Notes: generated by a model not told the origin, from the sequence alone. DNA of 64,000 bases from UBA1189 sp045612925 (GCA_045612925.1 JAZKZX010000032.1:1-64000); one strand, 5' to 3'; shown: positions 52,285-61,724, numbered from the stretch's first letter. Made by a program: numbers and translations.

Positions 52285-53316
52285 ATGAAAACTAAGATAT
52301 TGGCTCTGCTATGCATCGCCTATGGCGTGAGTATGAGAGCGACAGCCCAAGAGGCCGACAACACCGAAAAGGAAAATATCCAAATAGTCTACCATGTAGA
52401 CAACCTCAACTTCTTTGACAACCGAGAGGTGCGTAGCCCCTACCAGCTTTCACAAACACTCTTCGGCTCCCGCCTCGGTGCAGAGGTAGGCATATTGTTC
52501 GACGCCAACACCATCATGATAGGTGCCACGGGAGTGAAAGACTTCGGGCAGAGTGGAATCACTCATAAAGACCTTACCTTCTACTATCACTACGAGGAGG
52601 GTCACTACTCCGGAGCATTCGGTGCTTTCCCACGCAGCAGACTCAAACGCGACCTGCCCGACATCTTTGTGTACGACTCTGTCCGTTACTACTCACCTAC
52701 CCTACATGGTGCCCTCATCCAATACACCTCGCGCTATGGCTATGCAGAGTTTTACTGCAACTGGCTCAACAAGCAGGGCATAGGAGAACGTGAGATATTC
52801 GAACTCGTCACTGACGGACGCTTCGACCATAAAGGGTATTATGCTGGATGGAACGCACAACTGCTACACTTCTCGGTGCCTCGCCCCGCCAATGGGCTGA
52901 AGGTATATGACAAGCTCATGCTGAACCCGTACATTGGCTTTGAGAAAAGCGGCATGGGATTCATCGATGCACTGCGTATCGAGGGCGGACTGATGCTATC
53001 GCTCAACCGTGACCGAAACGATATGGCATGGAAGTCGCCCATGGGATTCCTTGGCGAGATGATGCTGCGCAAGGGCAGATTCGAACTGCGCGACCGCCTC
53101 TATGCCGGCAATCCTCAATTCTCTGACTACGAGGTGTATGGGGCAACGCTCCATCGAGGAGATCCCTACTACCGTAGCAGCCTATACAACCGTACAGACA
53201 TACGCTACTACCTGCTCAACCGGCTGCATGTACAATGCTACATAGGAGCATCGTTCCACCTCACCGAAGGGGCGCTTGACAACTCACAACAAGTAGTACT
53301 CCGAGTGCAGTTGTAG
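52285..53316 (+). CDS. Putative outer-membrane beta-barrel protein
   Basis: 343 residues from ATG 52285. MKTKILALLCIAYGVSMRAT then AQ is a signal peptide. The rest alternates short polar turns with amphipathic strands rich in Tyr, Phe and Gly, and ends with SQQVVLRVQL, a typical last barrel strand with a hydrophobic terminus. No family is recognised, and function is unknown. Confidence 0.7.
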   Translation: MKTKILALLCIAYGVSMRATAQEADNTEKENIQIVYHVDNLNFFDNREVRSPYQLSQTLFGSRLGAEVGILFDANTIMIGATGVKDFGQSGITHKDLTFYYHYEEGHYSGAFGAFPRSRLKRDLPDIFVYDSVRYYSPTLHGALIQYTSRYGYAEFYCNWLNKQGIGEREIFELVTDGRFDHKGYYAGWNAQLLHFSVPRPANGLKVYDKLMLNPYIGFEKSGMGFIDALRIEGGLMLSLNRDRNDMAWKSPMGFLGEMMLRKGRFELRDRLYAGNPQFSDYEVYGATLHRGDPYYRSSLYNRTDIRYYLLNRLHVQCYIGASFHLTEGALDNSQQVVLRVQL

Positions 53317-53330
53317 CACTCAATAGCTCA

Positions 53331-53460
53331 TTAATTGAAATTTCCGAACTCGGTGCCCGAGAAGTCGATGTCCATAGGCGACTGGAACGCGCAGAGTCCG
53401 TAGATGGGGATCACAGCAAACACGTGTTCGAAGATTGCGCTCTGCAGGTGCTCATAGTGG
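53331..53460 (-). pseudogene. Broken C-terminal fragment of an MscS-type channel gene
   Basis: On the minus strand about 43 codons read YEHLQSAIFEHVFAV then FQSPMDIDFSG and a stop at 53333-53331. They match the end of the intact channel gene at 56527-57720 (YEHLQSEIFEHVFAV; FQSPMGIDFAG). No start or upstream channel sequence remains. It is a decayed duplicate or the scar of an old rearrangement. Confidence 0.85.
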
Positions 53461-53571
53461 TATGGTGGTAATGGTCTCGTCGCTCTGTTGCGATGAATTT
53501 TGCAAATACATCTTGTCTACCAGGAGCCAGTAGTCTGCTAGGATCTCAGTTTTTGCTAATGTTCAGCGCTG

Positions 53572-54240
53572 TTAGTCTACATACTGCACCTTATTCCAGT
53601 CACGTGGCTTTGCTGCCGGAGCCTCGTCAGGATAACCGAACCCTACGCAGAGGCTGAGCTCATAGCCTTCGCTGAAACCGAGTTTCTCGACCAGCGGTTT
53701 GCACACGTCGTTGTCGGTGAGGAAACGCACGGGACTACCCAAGCAGATGGAGCCGATGCCCATGGACCATGCAGACAACACCATGTTCTCGGCCAACAGG
53801 CCACAATCATAGGTTGAGAAGTCGTAGGCGGGGTCACGAGCGATGAACACCATGGTGGGAGCATCGCGGAAGCAGCCCTTGACCATCTCAGGATTGAGGT
53901 CGGGATGCCCCTTGGCCATAGCCTCGCGCATCTCGTCGAGCAGTTGGGGGTTGTCCACTACCCTCACCTCCCACGACTGCTTGTTCTGTCCGTTCGGTGC
54001 ATTGATACCACATCGGAGGATGATGTCCATCTTGTCGCGCTCTACGGCTTGAGGCTTGTATTTACGGATACTGCGGCGCTCCATGATGGTTGTAATGACT
54101 TGATTCTCTTGTGATTGTTGCTGTTCCCATGCCTCCATTAGCATTGTTTCGAACTTCTCTTTGTCAAGTTCGTTTGGTTTTTGCTTACATCCTGCAAACA
54201 CGGCGCACAAGATGCCGAGGGTGATAATGCTTTTCTTCAT
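53572..54240 (-). CDS. Nitroreductase-family lipoprotein
   Basis: 222 residues from ATG 54240. MKKSIITLGILCAVFAGC is a lipoprotein signal (Cys18). The FMN-binding nitroreductase fold begins IMERRSIRKYKPQAVERDKM and has INAPNGQNKQSWEVRVV and SICLGSPVRFL, ending in the usual VGFGYPDE. A lipid-anchored flavin reductase is unusual, though known in Bacteroides. A -7 element TATCTTTG is at 54287-54280. Confidence 0.88.
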   Translation of the reverse strand: MKKSIITLGILCAVFAGCKQKPNELDKEKFETMLMEAWEQQQSQENQVITTIMERRSIRKYKPQAVERDKMDIILRCGINAPNGQNKQSWEVRVVDNPQLLDEMREAMAKGHPDLNPEMVKGCFRDAPTMVFIARDPAYDFSTYDCGLLAENMVLSAWSMGIGSICLGSPVRFLTDNDVCKPLVEKLGFSEGYELSLCVGFGYPDEAPAAKPRDWNKVQYVD

Positions 54241-54279
54241 CGTCGTTGTATTTTTATGGTTTGTTATTGATTGAGATTG

Positions 54280-54287
54280 CAAAGATA
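54280..54287 (-). promoter_or_regulatory. -7 element TATCTTTG of the nitroreductase gene
   Basis: Minus-strand TATCTTTG 40 bp upstream of the ATG at 54240, ruling out the longer frame to 54357. Confidence 0.6.
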
Positions 54288-54405
54288 AGAAATCTGACTT
54301 AGAAACTGTTTGGGTTTTATTGTTGAAAAGTTTAAGAGAAGCTATTAAAAAGTTCAAGAAGTTGTTTTTCTGTGTATTTGAGCTGCTTATTTTATACTGC
54401 TGGTC

Positions 54406-56472
54406 TTATCTCACCACGACCTCGTCTAGGAAGAGGAAGCCGCCATGGTGGCTACGCACGGCTTGGTAGCGTATGTAGCGGGCTTGTGTCTCTCCCTCCC
54501 AACCGAAGGTGCGGAAGCTGACAGAGTCATCGCGAATGACCTCGTTCTCAGTGCGGTAGATCTCGGTGTAGTCATTGCCATCAGTCGATGTAGAGATGAT
54601 GATTTCGGCGGGCATGAATACTCCCGGGCCACATATCTGCATGAAGTCTGCATTGATGGAGTGCAGATAGGTGGGGCGCTCGAGGTCGATGACAACGTCT
54701 ACTCCCTTGCGTCCGAGGAATCCTTGCCAACGGCGGTCTCCGTAGGTCCATCCTCCACGCACTCCGTCGACGAGGGCGCTATCGCCTCCTGCAGTATATC
54801 CACCAAAGTAGGCCGATCCATCGACGTACTCCACTTTCTTGCCCACGGCGAGATGAGCGAGGGGACGGTCGGCACCAGGGCGATTGCCCACTTCGTGGCT
54901 GAGGTCAAAGGTGTTGTAATCGGCTTGTTGCAAGTCGGATAGGGCCTTCAGTGTGCGGTTGCGGAAGTGGTCGTAGTCCTTGTTTTCAGGGCTGCTCCAC
55001 CCTACCTCTGCGATGGCTATCAGACGCGGATACATCATGTATTCCATGTGTTGCTCGGTGGGGATGTACTCGGCAAAGAGGTTGCCTTGCACTCCATAGA
55101 GCAGCTCCCGTTGGGCCGTAGCAAGTGTGTCGGGCAAGGGCTCATAGCCATATACCTTATTTAATGGGAGGTAACCACCGATGGCTTCGGGCTGAGTGTG
55201 AGGAGCATCCTGATAGGCATCGAGATAGCAGTATTCGCCAGGTGTCATGATGGCCCGATGGCCTGCAGTGATGGCTCGCAGGCCGCCCTCGGTGCCACGC
55301 CACGACATCACCGTGGCTCGTGGCGCTAGGCCTCCGTCGAGGATCTCGTCCCATCCGAGGAGCTGGCGGTCGTGTGCATTGAGGAAGGTCTCGATGCGAT
55401 GTATGAGGTAGCTCTGTAGCTCGTCCACATCGGCTAATCCCTCGCTCTGCATGCGTGCTTGGCATCGGGCACATGTCTTCCATGACTGCTTGCTGGCCTC
55501 GTCGCCACCTATATGTATATATTCGGAGGGAAAGAGCTCCATCACCTCGGTGAGCACGCCCTCGAGAAACTCGAAGGTCTGTTCGTTGCCTACGCAAAAG
55601 TCTGATTCCTTGTATGGTATGTGGGAGCACGACAGCTCGGGATATACGGCCAACACCTCTTCGGAGTGTGAGGGCATCTCGATCTCGGGGATGATCGTTA
55701 TGAAGCGTTCCTGAGCGTAGGCCACCAGCTCTCGTATCTCGTCTTGTGTGTAGTAGCCTCCGTAGGCCCCTTCGCTACCCTCCTCTACGTATTGTCTGTC
55801 GCCGTTCCACCACTCCTTCCATGTGGCTTGACCTCGCCACGCGGCCTTGCCAGTGAGCTGTGGGTAGCGCTTTATCTCGATGCGCCAGCCCGCCGCATCG
55901 GTCAGATGCAAGTGCAGATGGTTTATTTTGAAGTAGGCCATCGCATCGATCTGCTTCTTTATGAAGTCTACGTCGAAGAAGTGGCGCGACACGTCGATCA
56001 TCATGCCGCGATAGGCAAATCGAGGCTCATCTATGATGGTGGTATGTGGGATGTGCTGGCTATCGGCATAGAGTTGCAACAGAGTCTGCAAGCCATAAAA
56101 CAGACCGTTGCTTGTGGTGGCGGTGATGGTGATGCCCTTGCGGTCAACGGTGAGATGATACCCCTCGCTGCTCTCCACCTCTGCCAGCTCGTCCACCAGC
56201 TTCAATGTGAGGTACTTGGTCTCCTCGTCAGGAGCTGAGGTCTCGCTGATAACCGCTCCCAGTGGTGTGGCCGCTATGTAGCTGCTCAGGATGATGCGGT
56301 CATACTCGGGACACTGGATTTGAAGCCTGACGGTCGAGTCGAGCAAGAGACTTCCCCGTGCTTGCTCTATATGATTAGGTATGGGCACGATGCTTAGCTC
56401 CTGAGGTTTGTAAGTGCAGCCCACGAAGAGGGCTCCCAGCATGCTTGCTGCAAGGATTGATAGTTTTTTCAT
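54406..56472 (-). CDS. GH20 beta-N-acetylhexosaminidase lipoprotein
   Basis: 688 residues. Lipoprotein signal MKKLSILAASMLGALFVGC (Cys19). GH20b N-domain (about 25-150), barrel from RGMMIDVSRHFFDVDFIKKQ, catalytic Asp324-Glu325 in YIHIGGDEASKQSW, and LGWDEILDGGLAP. The C-terminal ~150 residues look like a F5/8-type sugar-binding domain (ICGPGVFMPAEIIISTSTDG). It removes terminal GlcNAc/GalNAc at the cell surface or periplasm. It is 54 bp behind the MscS gene. Confidence 0.93.
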   Translation of the reverse strand: MKKLSILAASMLGALFVGCTYKPQELSIVPIPNHIEQARGSLLLDSTVRLQIQCPEYDRIILSSYIAATPLGAVISETSAPDEETKYLTLKLVDELAEVESSEGYHLTVDRKGITITATTSNGLFYGLQTLLQLYADSQHIPHTTIIDEPRFAYRGMMIDVSRHFFDVDFIKKQIDAMAYFKINHLHLHLTDAAGWRIEIKRYPQLTGKAAWRGQATWKEWWNGDRQYVEEGSEGAYGGYYTQDEIRELVAYAQERFITIIPEIEMPSHSEEVLAVYPELSCSHIPYKESDFCVGNEQTFEFLEGVLTEVMELFPSEYIHIGGDEASKQSWKTCARCQARMQSEGLADVDELQSYLIHRIETFLNAHDRQLLGWDEILDGGLAPRATVMSWRGTEGGLRAITAGHRAIMTPGEYCYLDAYQDAPHTQPEAIGGYLPLNKVYGYEPLPDTLATAQRELLYGVQGNLFAEYIPTEQHMEYMMYPRLIAIAEVGWSSPENKDYDHFRNRTLKALSDLQQADYNTFDLSHEVGNRPGADRPLAHLAVGKKVEYVDGSAYFGGYTAGGDSALVDGVRGGWTYGDRRWQGFLGRKGVDVVIDLERPTYLHSINADFMQICGPGVFMPAEIIISTSTDGNDYTEIYRTENEVIRDDSVSFRTFGWEGETQARYIRYQAVRSHHGGFLFLDEVVVR

Positions 56473-56526
56473 GGTGGTAGTTGCGATGTGTTTGTGTATG
56501 ATTTATACGTGTAGAATCATACGTTG

Positions 56527-57720
56527 TCAAGATAGGTTAATACCCTCAATCCCAGCGAAGTCAATACCCATAGGCGACTGGAACACACGAAGGCCGAATG
56601 TGGGGAGCACAGCAAACACATGTTCAAAGATTTCGCTCTGCAGGTGCTCATAGGGTATCCAGTCGGTGCCGTTGGAGAAGAAGTAGAGCTCCAAGGGGAG
56701 GCCTTGCGCCGTAGGCTGCAATTGTCGAACCATGATAGTCATCTGCTGGTTGACACGATGGTGTTGGCGCAGGTAGTTCTCAAGATAGTTGCGGAAGATA
56801 TGGAGGTTGACAACAAATTTATCTTCACGCTCTACGCCATCGAGCCAGCCCTTCTGTTCAAATTCGGCCATCTGCTCCTCAGTACAGAAGGAGATGGAAC
56901 GCATGTCTATGTATACTGAACGCTTCACACGACGTCCCCCGCTCTCCTTCATGCCTCGCCAGTTCTGGAACGAGTCGCTCACGAGCGCATAAGGTGGTAT
57001 GGTGGTGATGGTCTTGTCCCAGTTCTGCACTTTCACAGTTGTAAGCGTCACTTCGATGACATCACCATCGGCACCATGCTTGGGCATCGAGATCCAGTCG
57101 CCCGGGCGTAGCATGTCGTTGGCCGAGAGCTGTACACCTGCTACGAGGCCCAGAATCATATCCTTGAACACCAACATAAGCACAGCAGCCGAGGCACCCA
57201 AGGCGGTGAGGATGTAGCCGGGATTCTTGTCGATGAGGATGCTCACCACGATAATGAGCGCTACACACACGACCACAATCTTGAGCATCTGATAGACCCC
57301 CTTCAAGGATTGGTTTCTGAGCTGGTTCTTACGGTTTGACAACTCGTACAGTGACGACAGAAACGCACACAAGAGCTTGGCTATCAAGGCAATCAAATAG
57401 ATATAGTTCACCTTGAGCAAAAACTCGATGAGTCCGCTCTTTCCGATAAAGGCCATAGGAATGAGCACGGCTATGAGTATGGGTGATATCAAGCGGCTGA
57501 TATCCAGTAGTAGGGAGTCGTTGAAGAACACATCGTCCCATGTGGTGCGCGTGCGAGTGATGACTCTTTTTACCAAGGGGATGAGCAGGCGGCGGCACAC
57601 CACATTGGCCACGAGGACAATAAGGGCAATCTCGACAATGACTATGGTCAAATGTATCCAGTTGTTTTCGCCTGGGCCAACTACCGCAGCACCTATCCAG
57701 CGACTGAAGATTTCGTTCAT
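56527..57720 (-). CDS. MscS-family mechanosensitive ion channel
   Basis: 397 residues with about five N-terminal membrane segments (20-180), then the pore helix and beta domain: GASAAVLMLVFKDMILGLVA, QLSANDMLRPGDWISMP and TTIPPYALVSDSFQNW, the MscS core. A longer C-terminal cytoplasmic part ends FQSPMGIDFAG. It releases solutes under osmotic shock. On the minus strand TAACTTCG at 57755-57748, preceded by TTTTCTCGTTCG, is a loose member of the conserved-spacer promoter family. Confidence 0.92.
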   Translation of the reverse strand: MNEIFSRWIGAAVVGPGENNWIHLTIVIVEIALIVLVANVVCRRLLIPLVKRVITRTRTTWDDVFFNDSLLLDISRLISPILIAVLIPMAFIGKSGLIEFLLKVNYIYLIALIAKLLCAFLSSLYELSNRKNQLRNQSLKGVYQMLKIVVVCVALIIVVSILIDKNPGYILTALGASAAVLMLVFKDMILGLVAGVQLSANDMLRPGDWISMPKHGADGDVIEVTLTTVKVQNWDKTITTIPPYALVSDSFQNWRGMKESGGRRVKRSVYIDMRSISFCTEEQMAEFEQKGWLDGVEREDKFVVNLHIFRNYLENYLRQHHRVNQQMTIMVRQLQPTAQGLPLELYFFSNGTDWIPYEHLQSEIFEHVFAVLPTFGLRVFQSPMGIDFAGIEGINLS

Positions 57721-57829
57721 ATCGTATCCTTTTTATATTAGATGGAGCGAAGTTACAACAAACGAACGAGAAAATGTACAGAATGAGAAAATAAATTATC
57801 ATTCGTGGTCACAAATAAAAATAAAGTAC

Positions 57830-57837
57830 TAACTTTG
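57830..57837 (+). promoter_or_regulatory. -7 element TAACTTTG of the methylmalonyl-CoA operon
   Basis: TAACTTTG, 48 bp before the ATG of the epimerase gene. The -33 is weak. Confidence 0.6.
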
Positions 57838-57885
57838 GCACCAAATAGATTTTATCAAAGATAACCAATTTTAATAATACGAAAC

Positions 57886-58290
57886 ATGAAAATCTCAAGA
57901 ATCGAGCACCTCGGTATTGCTGTCAAGAGCATCGAGGAGGCACTACCCTACTACGAGAATGTATTGGGTTTGAAGTGCTATAACATCGAGACCGTAGAGG
58001 ACCAGAAGGTGCGCACTGCATTCCTTATGGTAGGCGAAACCAAGATTGAACTCCTTGAGCCCACATCAGAGGAGAGTACCATCGCCAAGTTTATCGAAAA
58101 CAAAGGAGCTGGCGTACACCATGTAGCCTTTGCTGTCGAAGATGGCGTAACAGAGGCACTGGCCGAATGTGATGCTGCGGGTATCCGCCTTATCGACAAG
58201 GCTCCGCGCAAGGGCGCTGAAGGCTTGAACATCGCATTCCTCCATCCGAAATCAACACAAGGAGTACTCACTGAACTTTGCGAGAAATAA
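57886..58290 (+). CDS. mce: Methylmalonyl-CoA epimerase
   Basis: 134 residues of the glyoxalase/VOC fold. Metal ligands are His8 in RIEHLGIAV, a central GVHHVAFAV His and the Glu near the end of GVLTELCEK. It converts (S)- to (R)-methylmalonyl-CoA and links the decarboxylase to the B12-dependent mutase. First gene of the cluster. Confidence 0.93.
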   Translation: MKISRIEHLGIAVKSIEEALPYYENVLGLKCYNIETVEDQKVRTAFLMVGETKIELLEPTSEESTIAKFIENKGAGVHHVAFAVEDGVTEALAECDAAGIRLIDKAPRKGAEGLNIAFLHPKSTQGVLTELCEK

Positions 58291-58408
58291 CGGCCTCCCC
58301 TTACCCCTCCCAGGAGGGGTGACTCGGAGTACACATAATAAAGTAAAATACATTTAACAATAAAAGATTAGTCCTCTTGTTTCCGCGATGCCGGAAAGCC
58401 CCTCTTCG
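58291..58408. repeat. REP-like palindromic element, copy 1 (right arm altered)
   Basis: Left arm GGCCTCCCCTTACCCCTCCC with AGGAGGGGTGACTCGG; right part TCCGCGATGCCGGAAAGCCC. Both are shared with the element at 61586-61716, but here the last GC-rich arm is replaced by unrelated DNA (CTTCGGGACGACG). It lies between mce and mmdA. Confidence 0.75.
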
Positions 58409-58502
58409 GGACGACGCGGTATGAAAGCGTCGGTTGCGACGACGGAAGATTTATCTTCCCAAAGGAGTTCCGCTTGCGGATATGGAGAAGCCTCTCATTA
58501 TT

Positions 58503-60053
58503 ATGTCACAATTAGATAAAATCAGAGAACTCGTAGAGCTGCGCGAGAAAGCCCGTTTGGGCGGTGGCGCCAAGGCCATTGAAAAGCAGCATGAGAAGGG
58601 TAAGTATACCGCACGTGAGCGCATCGACATGCTGCTCGACAAAGGTTCATTCGAAGAGATGGACATGTTTGTAACCCCCCGCTGCCACAACTTCGGCATG
58701 GAGAAGAAGCAGACCTTGGGCGATGGCGTGGTGACTGGTTATGGTACCATTGATGGTCGCTTGGTATATGTGTTTGCACAGGACTTCACCGTAAATGCCG
58801 GCTCACTGTCTGAGACTATGGCCATGAAGATCTGTAAGATTATGGACGCAGCCATGAAGATGGGTGCTCCCGTTATCGGCATCAACGACTCGGGAGGTGC
58901 ACGTATCCAGGAGGGTATCAACGCCCTCGCAGGCTACTCAGAGATCTTCCAGCGCAACATCATGGCTTCGGGTGTGGTCCCTCAGATCTCAGGTATCTTC
59001 GGCCCTTGTGCTGGTGGTGCTGTGTATAGCCCCGCCCTCACCGACTTCACCTTGATGATGGAGGGTACCTCGTACATGTTCCTCACCGGTCCTGCCGTAG
59101 TGAAGACCGTGCTTGGCGAAGATGTTACTCAGGAGCAGCTCGGAGGTGCATCGGTACACTCAAGCAAGTCTGGTGTTACCCACTTCACCGCACAGACCGA
59201 GGAAGAGGCACTTGCTATGATTCGCAAGCTCCTCTCTTACATGCCTCAAAACAATATGGAGCAGGCTCCCCGCGTAGTGTGCACCGACCCCATCGACCGC
59301 AAGGAAGACCTCCTCAACGAAATCATCCCCGACAACCCCAACAAGGCATACAACATGTATGAGGTTATCGGCGCTATCGTCGACAACGGCGAGTTCCTCG
59401 AGGTACAGAAAGACTATGCCAAGAACATCATCATAGGTTTCGCACGTTTCAATGGCGAGTCAGTGGGTATCGTGGCCAATCAGCCTATGGCCTTCGCCGG
59501 TGTGCTCGACTGCAACGCCTCACGCAAGGCAGCTCGTTTCGTACGTTTCTGCGACGCCTTCAACATCCCCTTGGTAACCCTCGTTGACGTTCCAGGCTTC
59601 TTGCCCGGTACAGGTCAGGAGTACAACGCTGTTATCCTCCACGGAGCCAAGTTGCTCTACGCTTTCGGCGAGGCTACTGTGCCTAAGGTAACCGTTACTC
59701 TGCGCAAGTCATATGGTGGTAGCCACATCGTGATGAGCTGTAAGCAGCTCCGTGGCGACATGAACTACGCATGGCCCACAGCCGAGATTGCCGTGATGGG
59801 TGCCAGCGGTGCCGCTGCCGTACTCTACGCCAAAGAGGCCAAGGAGAAGGAAGACCCCAAGGCATTCATCGCCGAGAAGGAGGCCGAGTACACCAAGCTC
59901 TTCGCCAACCCCTACAATGCGGCCAAGTATGGCTACATCGACGATGTCATCGAGCCTCGCAACACCCGCTTCCGCATTATCCGTGCGTTGGCCGAGTTGC
60001 AGACCAAGAAGCTCGAGAACCCGAAGAGAAAGCATGGTAATATACCTCTTTAA
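58503..60053 (+). CDS. mmdA: Methylmalonyl-CoA decarboxylase alpha subunit (carboxyltransferase)
   Basis: 516 residues from ATG 58503 (MSQLDKIRELVELREKARLG); the earlier frame at 58434 comes from the REP-side DNA. Crotonase-fold halves carry INDSGGARIQEGI with GPCAGGAVYSPALTD, and VDVPGFLPGTGQEY with GASGAAAVLYA. It moves CO2 from methylmalonyl-CoA to biotin on the carrier subunit. The gene order alpha, OadG-like, carrier, beta identifies a Na+-pumping decarboxylase rather than a propionyl-CoA carboxylase. Confidence 0.93.
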   Translation: MSQLDKIRELVELREKARLGGGAKAIEKQHEKGKYTARERIDMLLDKGSFEEMDMFVTPRCHNFGMEKKQTLGDGVVTGYGTIDGRLVYVFAQDFTVNAGSLSETMAMKICKIMDAAMKMGAPVIGINDSGGARIQEGINALAGYSEIFQRNIMASGVVPQISGIFGPCAGGAVYSPALTDFTLMMEGTSYMFLTGPAVVKTVLGEDVTQEQLGGASVHSSKSGVTHFTAQTEEEALAMIRKLLSYMPQNNMEQAPRVVCTDPIDRKEDLLNEIIPDNPNKAYNMYEVIGAIVDNGEFLEVQKDYAKNIIIGFARFNGESVGIVANQPMAFAGVLDCNASRKAARFVRFCDAFNIPLVTLVDVPGFLPGTGQEYNAVILHGAKLLYAFGEATVPKVTVTLRKSYGGSHIVMSCKQLRGDMNYAWPTAEIAVMGASGAAAVLYAKEAKEKEDPKAFIAEKEAEYTKLFANPYNAAKYGYIDDVIEPRNTRFRIIRALAELQTKKLENPKRKHGNIPL

Positions 60054-60069
60054 TAAGTGCCTCCCTATT

Positions 60070-60990
60070 ATGAGAAAAATATTAATAACCTTAATGATGG
60101 TCTTGGCTGCCTCTGCAAGTTTTGCGCAGGGTGCCAAGAACCTCAAGTTCAACGAGATTCTCGTGACCAACACGGCCAGCATCGTCGACGAGTATGGCTG
60201 TCGTTCGGCATGGATAGAATTTCACAACGATGCGTTCGCTCCGGCCAATGCCCGCAACTGCTTCCTCACGACCGACCGTGCCGTGCTCAACAAGGAGCTG
60301 AGTGCCCCCGAGCGCATCAAGATGATGTACCAGATACCCTCTGGCGATGTGGCTACGCATATTGACGGAAAGCAGAAGATGCTCTTCCATGCCGACGCAT
60401 TGCCCAAGCGTGGCGTCTTCCACACCAGCTTTACACTGGCCGACAGCACTGAGAACTGGATAGCCCTGTACGATGCCAACGGTACCACCCTACTCGACTC
60501 TGTCACCGTACCCGCCCTCGGCGAGAACCAGTCATGGGCTCGCGAGAAAGACGGCGTAGGTGCATGGAAGATTGTAACTGCCGATAATGTAACCCCCGCA
60601 GCGACAAACATCGTAGAGCAGGGCGAAGGCAAGGTGGCCAAGTTCAAGCGTATGGACAGCCTCGGCCTCGGTATGACCGTGATGTGTATGGCCGTGGTAT
60701 TCTCGGCTCTTGCTATTCTGTGGTTCCTCTTCGCTATCATCGGTAAAATCTTTGCAAAGACCATTTCAAATGCAAAGAAGACAACTGCCAAAGAGGTTGC
60801 CGCTCCTACAGTTTCTCCCGTAGCCAAGAGCGACGCTGACGATGAGGTGATAGCAGCCATCAGCATGGCCCTGCACGAGCACTTCGGCAACGTACACGAC
60901 GAAGAGAGCGGCATACTCACTATCGATGGCGGCGAGTCAAGTTGGCACATGCTTACACATACTCATTCACATCCGTATCCGTACAATTAA
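60070..60990 (+). CDS. OadG-type decarboxylase membrane subunit with lamin-tail domain
   Basis: 306 residues. MRKILITLMMVLAASASFAQ is a signal peptide. Residues 25-170 form a lamin-tail-like domain (KFNEILVTNTASIVDEYGCR; SAWIEFHNDAFAP). One membrane helix (202-226, MTVMCMAVVFSALAILWFLF) is the OadG part. The cytoplasmic tail ends in a His-rich stretch (MLTHTHSHPYPYN). OadG subunits hold the decarboxylase complex together and bind Zn2+ at the tail. The extracytoplasmic lamin-tail domain is a Bacteroidales trait of unknown use. Confidence 0.88.
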   Translation: MRKILITLMMVLAASASFAQGAKNLKFNEILVTNTASIVDEYGCRSAWIEFHNDAFAPANARNCFLTTDRAVLNKELSAPERIKMMYQIPSGDVATHIDGKQKMLFHADALPKRGVFHTSFTLADSTENWIALYDANGTTLLDSVTVPALGENQSWAREKDGVGAWKIVTADNVTPAATNIVEQGEGKVAKFKRMDSLGLGMTVMCMAVVFSALAILWFLFAIIGKIFAKTISNAKKTTAKEVAAPTVSPVAKSDADDEVIAAISMALHEHFGNVHDEESGILTIDGGESSWHMLTHTHSHPYPYN

Positions 60991-61145
60991 AAAAGGAGTA
61001 ATAAAAGGAGACAAAATGAAGTTATAAGGAGATAAAGGGAGTTAAATGCCAAATGTTCTATCTCGCGATAAGACTATCGGCTTTTATCTACCAAAACGCA
61101 AAACGTTATCTCCCTTTAACTACTTTAACTACAAAAAAAATTGAC

Positions 61146-61583
61146 ATGAAAGAATATAAATACAAGATCAACGGCAACGAGTATAATGTAGCCGTAGAAG
61201 AACTCGAAGGCAACAAGGCGAATGTCACTGTGAATGGCAAGACCTATGAGGTAGAACTCGACAAGCCCGCTAAGCCTGCAGTAACTAAACCCGTAGCACG
61301 TCCTGCCGCAGCTCCCGCAGCAGCTCCTGCCCCTGCGGCAGCTCCCGCTCCGCGTCCCGCAGCAACTGGTGGTGCCGGCATCAAGGCTCCTCTGCCCGGT
61401 GTCATCCTCGACATCAAGGTGAAGGTGGGCGACGCTGTGGCCAAGGGTCAGACCGTAGCTATCCTCGAGGCTATGAAGATGGAGAACAATATCAATGCTG
61501 ACCGCGAAGGCACCGTAGTATCTATCAATGTAGAGAAGGGCCAGTCTATCGCCGAGGGAACTGATATCATTACACTGGGATAA
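61146..61583 (+). CDS. mmdC: Biotin carrier subunit of methylmalonyl-CoA decarboxylase
   Basis: 145 residues from ATG 61146. A small N-domain (1-40), a Pro/Ala hinge (41-72) and the biotinyl domain with ILEAMKMENNI (Lys111). It shuttles CO2 between the alpha and beta subunits. The gap in front of it (60991-61145) is AG-rich and has no other feature. Confidence 0.93.
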   Translation: MKEYKYKINGNEYNVAVEELEGNKANVTVNGKTYEVELDKPAKPAVTKPVARPAAAPAAAPAPAAAPAPRPAATGGAGIKAPLPGVILDIKVKVGDAVAKGQTVAILEAMKMENNINADREGTVVSINVEKGQSIAEGTDIITLG

Positions 61584-61585
61584 AT

Positions 61586-61716
61586 GGCCTCCCCCTTGCC
61601 CCTCCCAAGGAGGGGTGACTCGGTGGACATTGACTATAGAATTTTAAACTAATAAAACATCTCCTCTACATCTCCGCGATGTCGGAAAGCCCCTCCTTGG
61701 AGGGATTGGGGAGGCC
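61586..61716. repeat. REP-like palindromic element, copy 2 (complete)
   Basis: 131 bp. The left arm 61586-61615 (GGCCTCCCCCTTGCCCCTCC then CAAGGAGGGG) and right arm 61690-61716 are imperfect inverted repeats. Each arm can also fold on itself through CCTCC/GGAGG. It fills the gap between mmdC and mmdB and ends 8 bp before the mmdB start codon. Confidence 0.8.
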
Positions 61717-61724
61717 TCAATATT

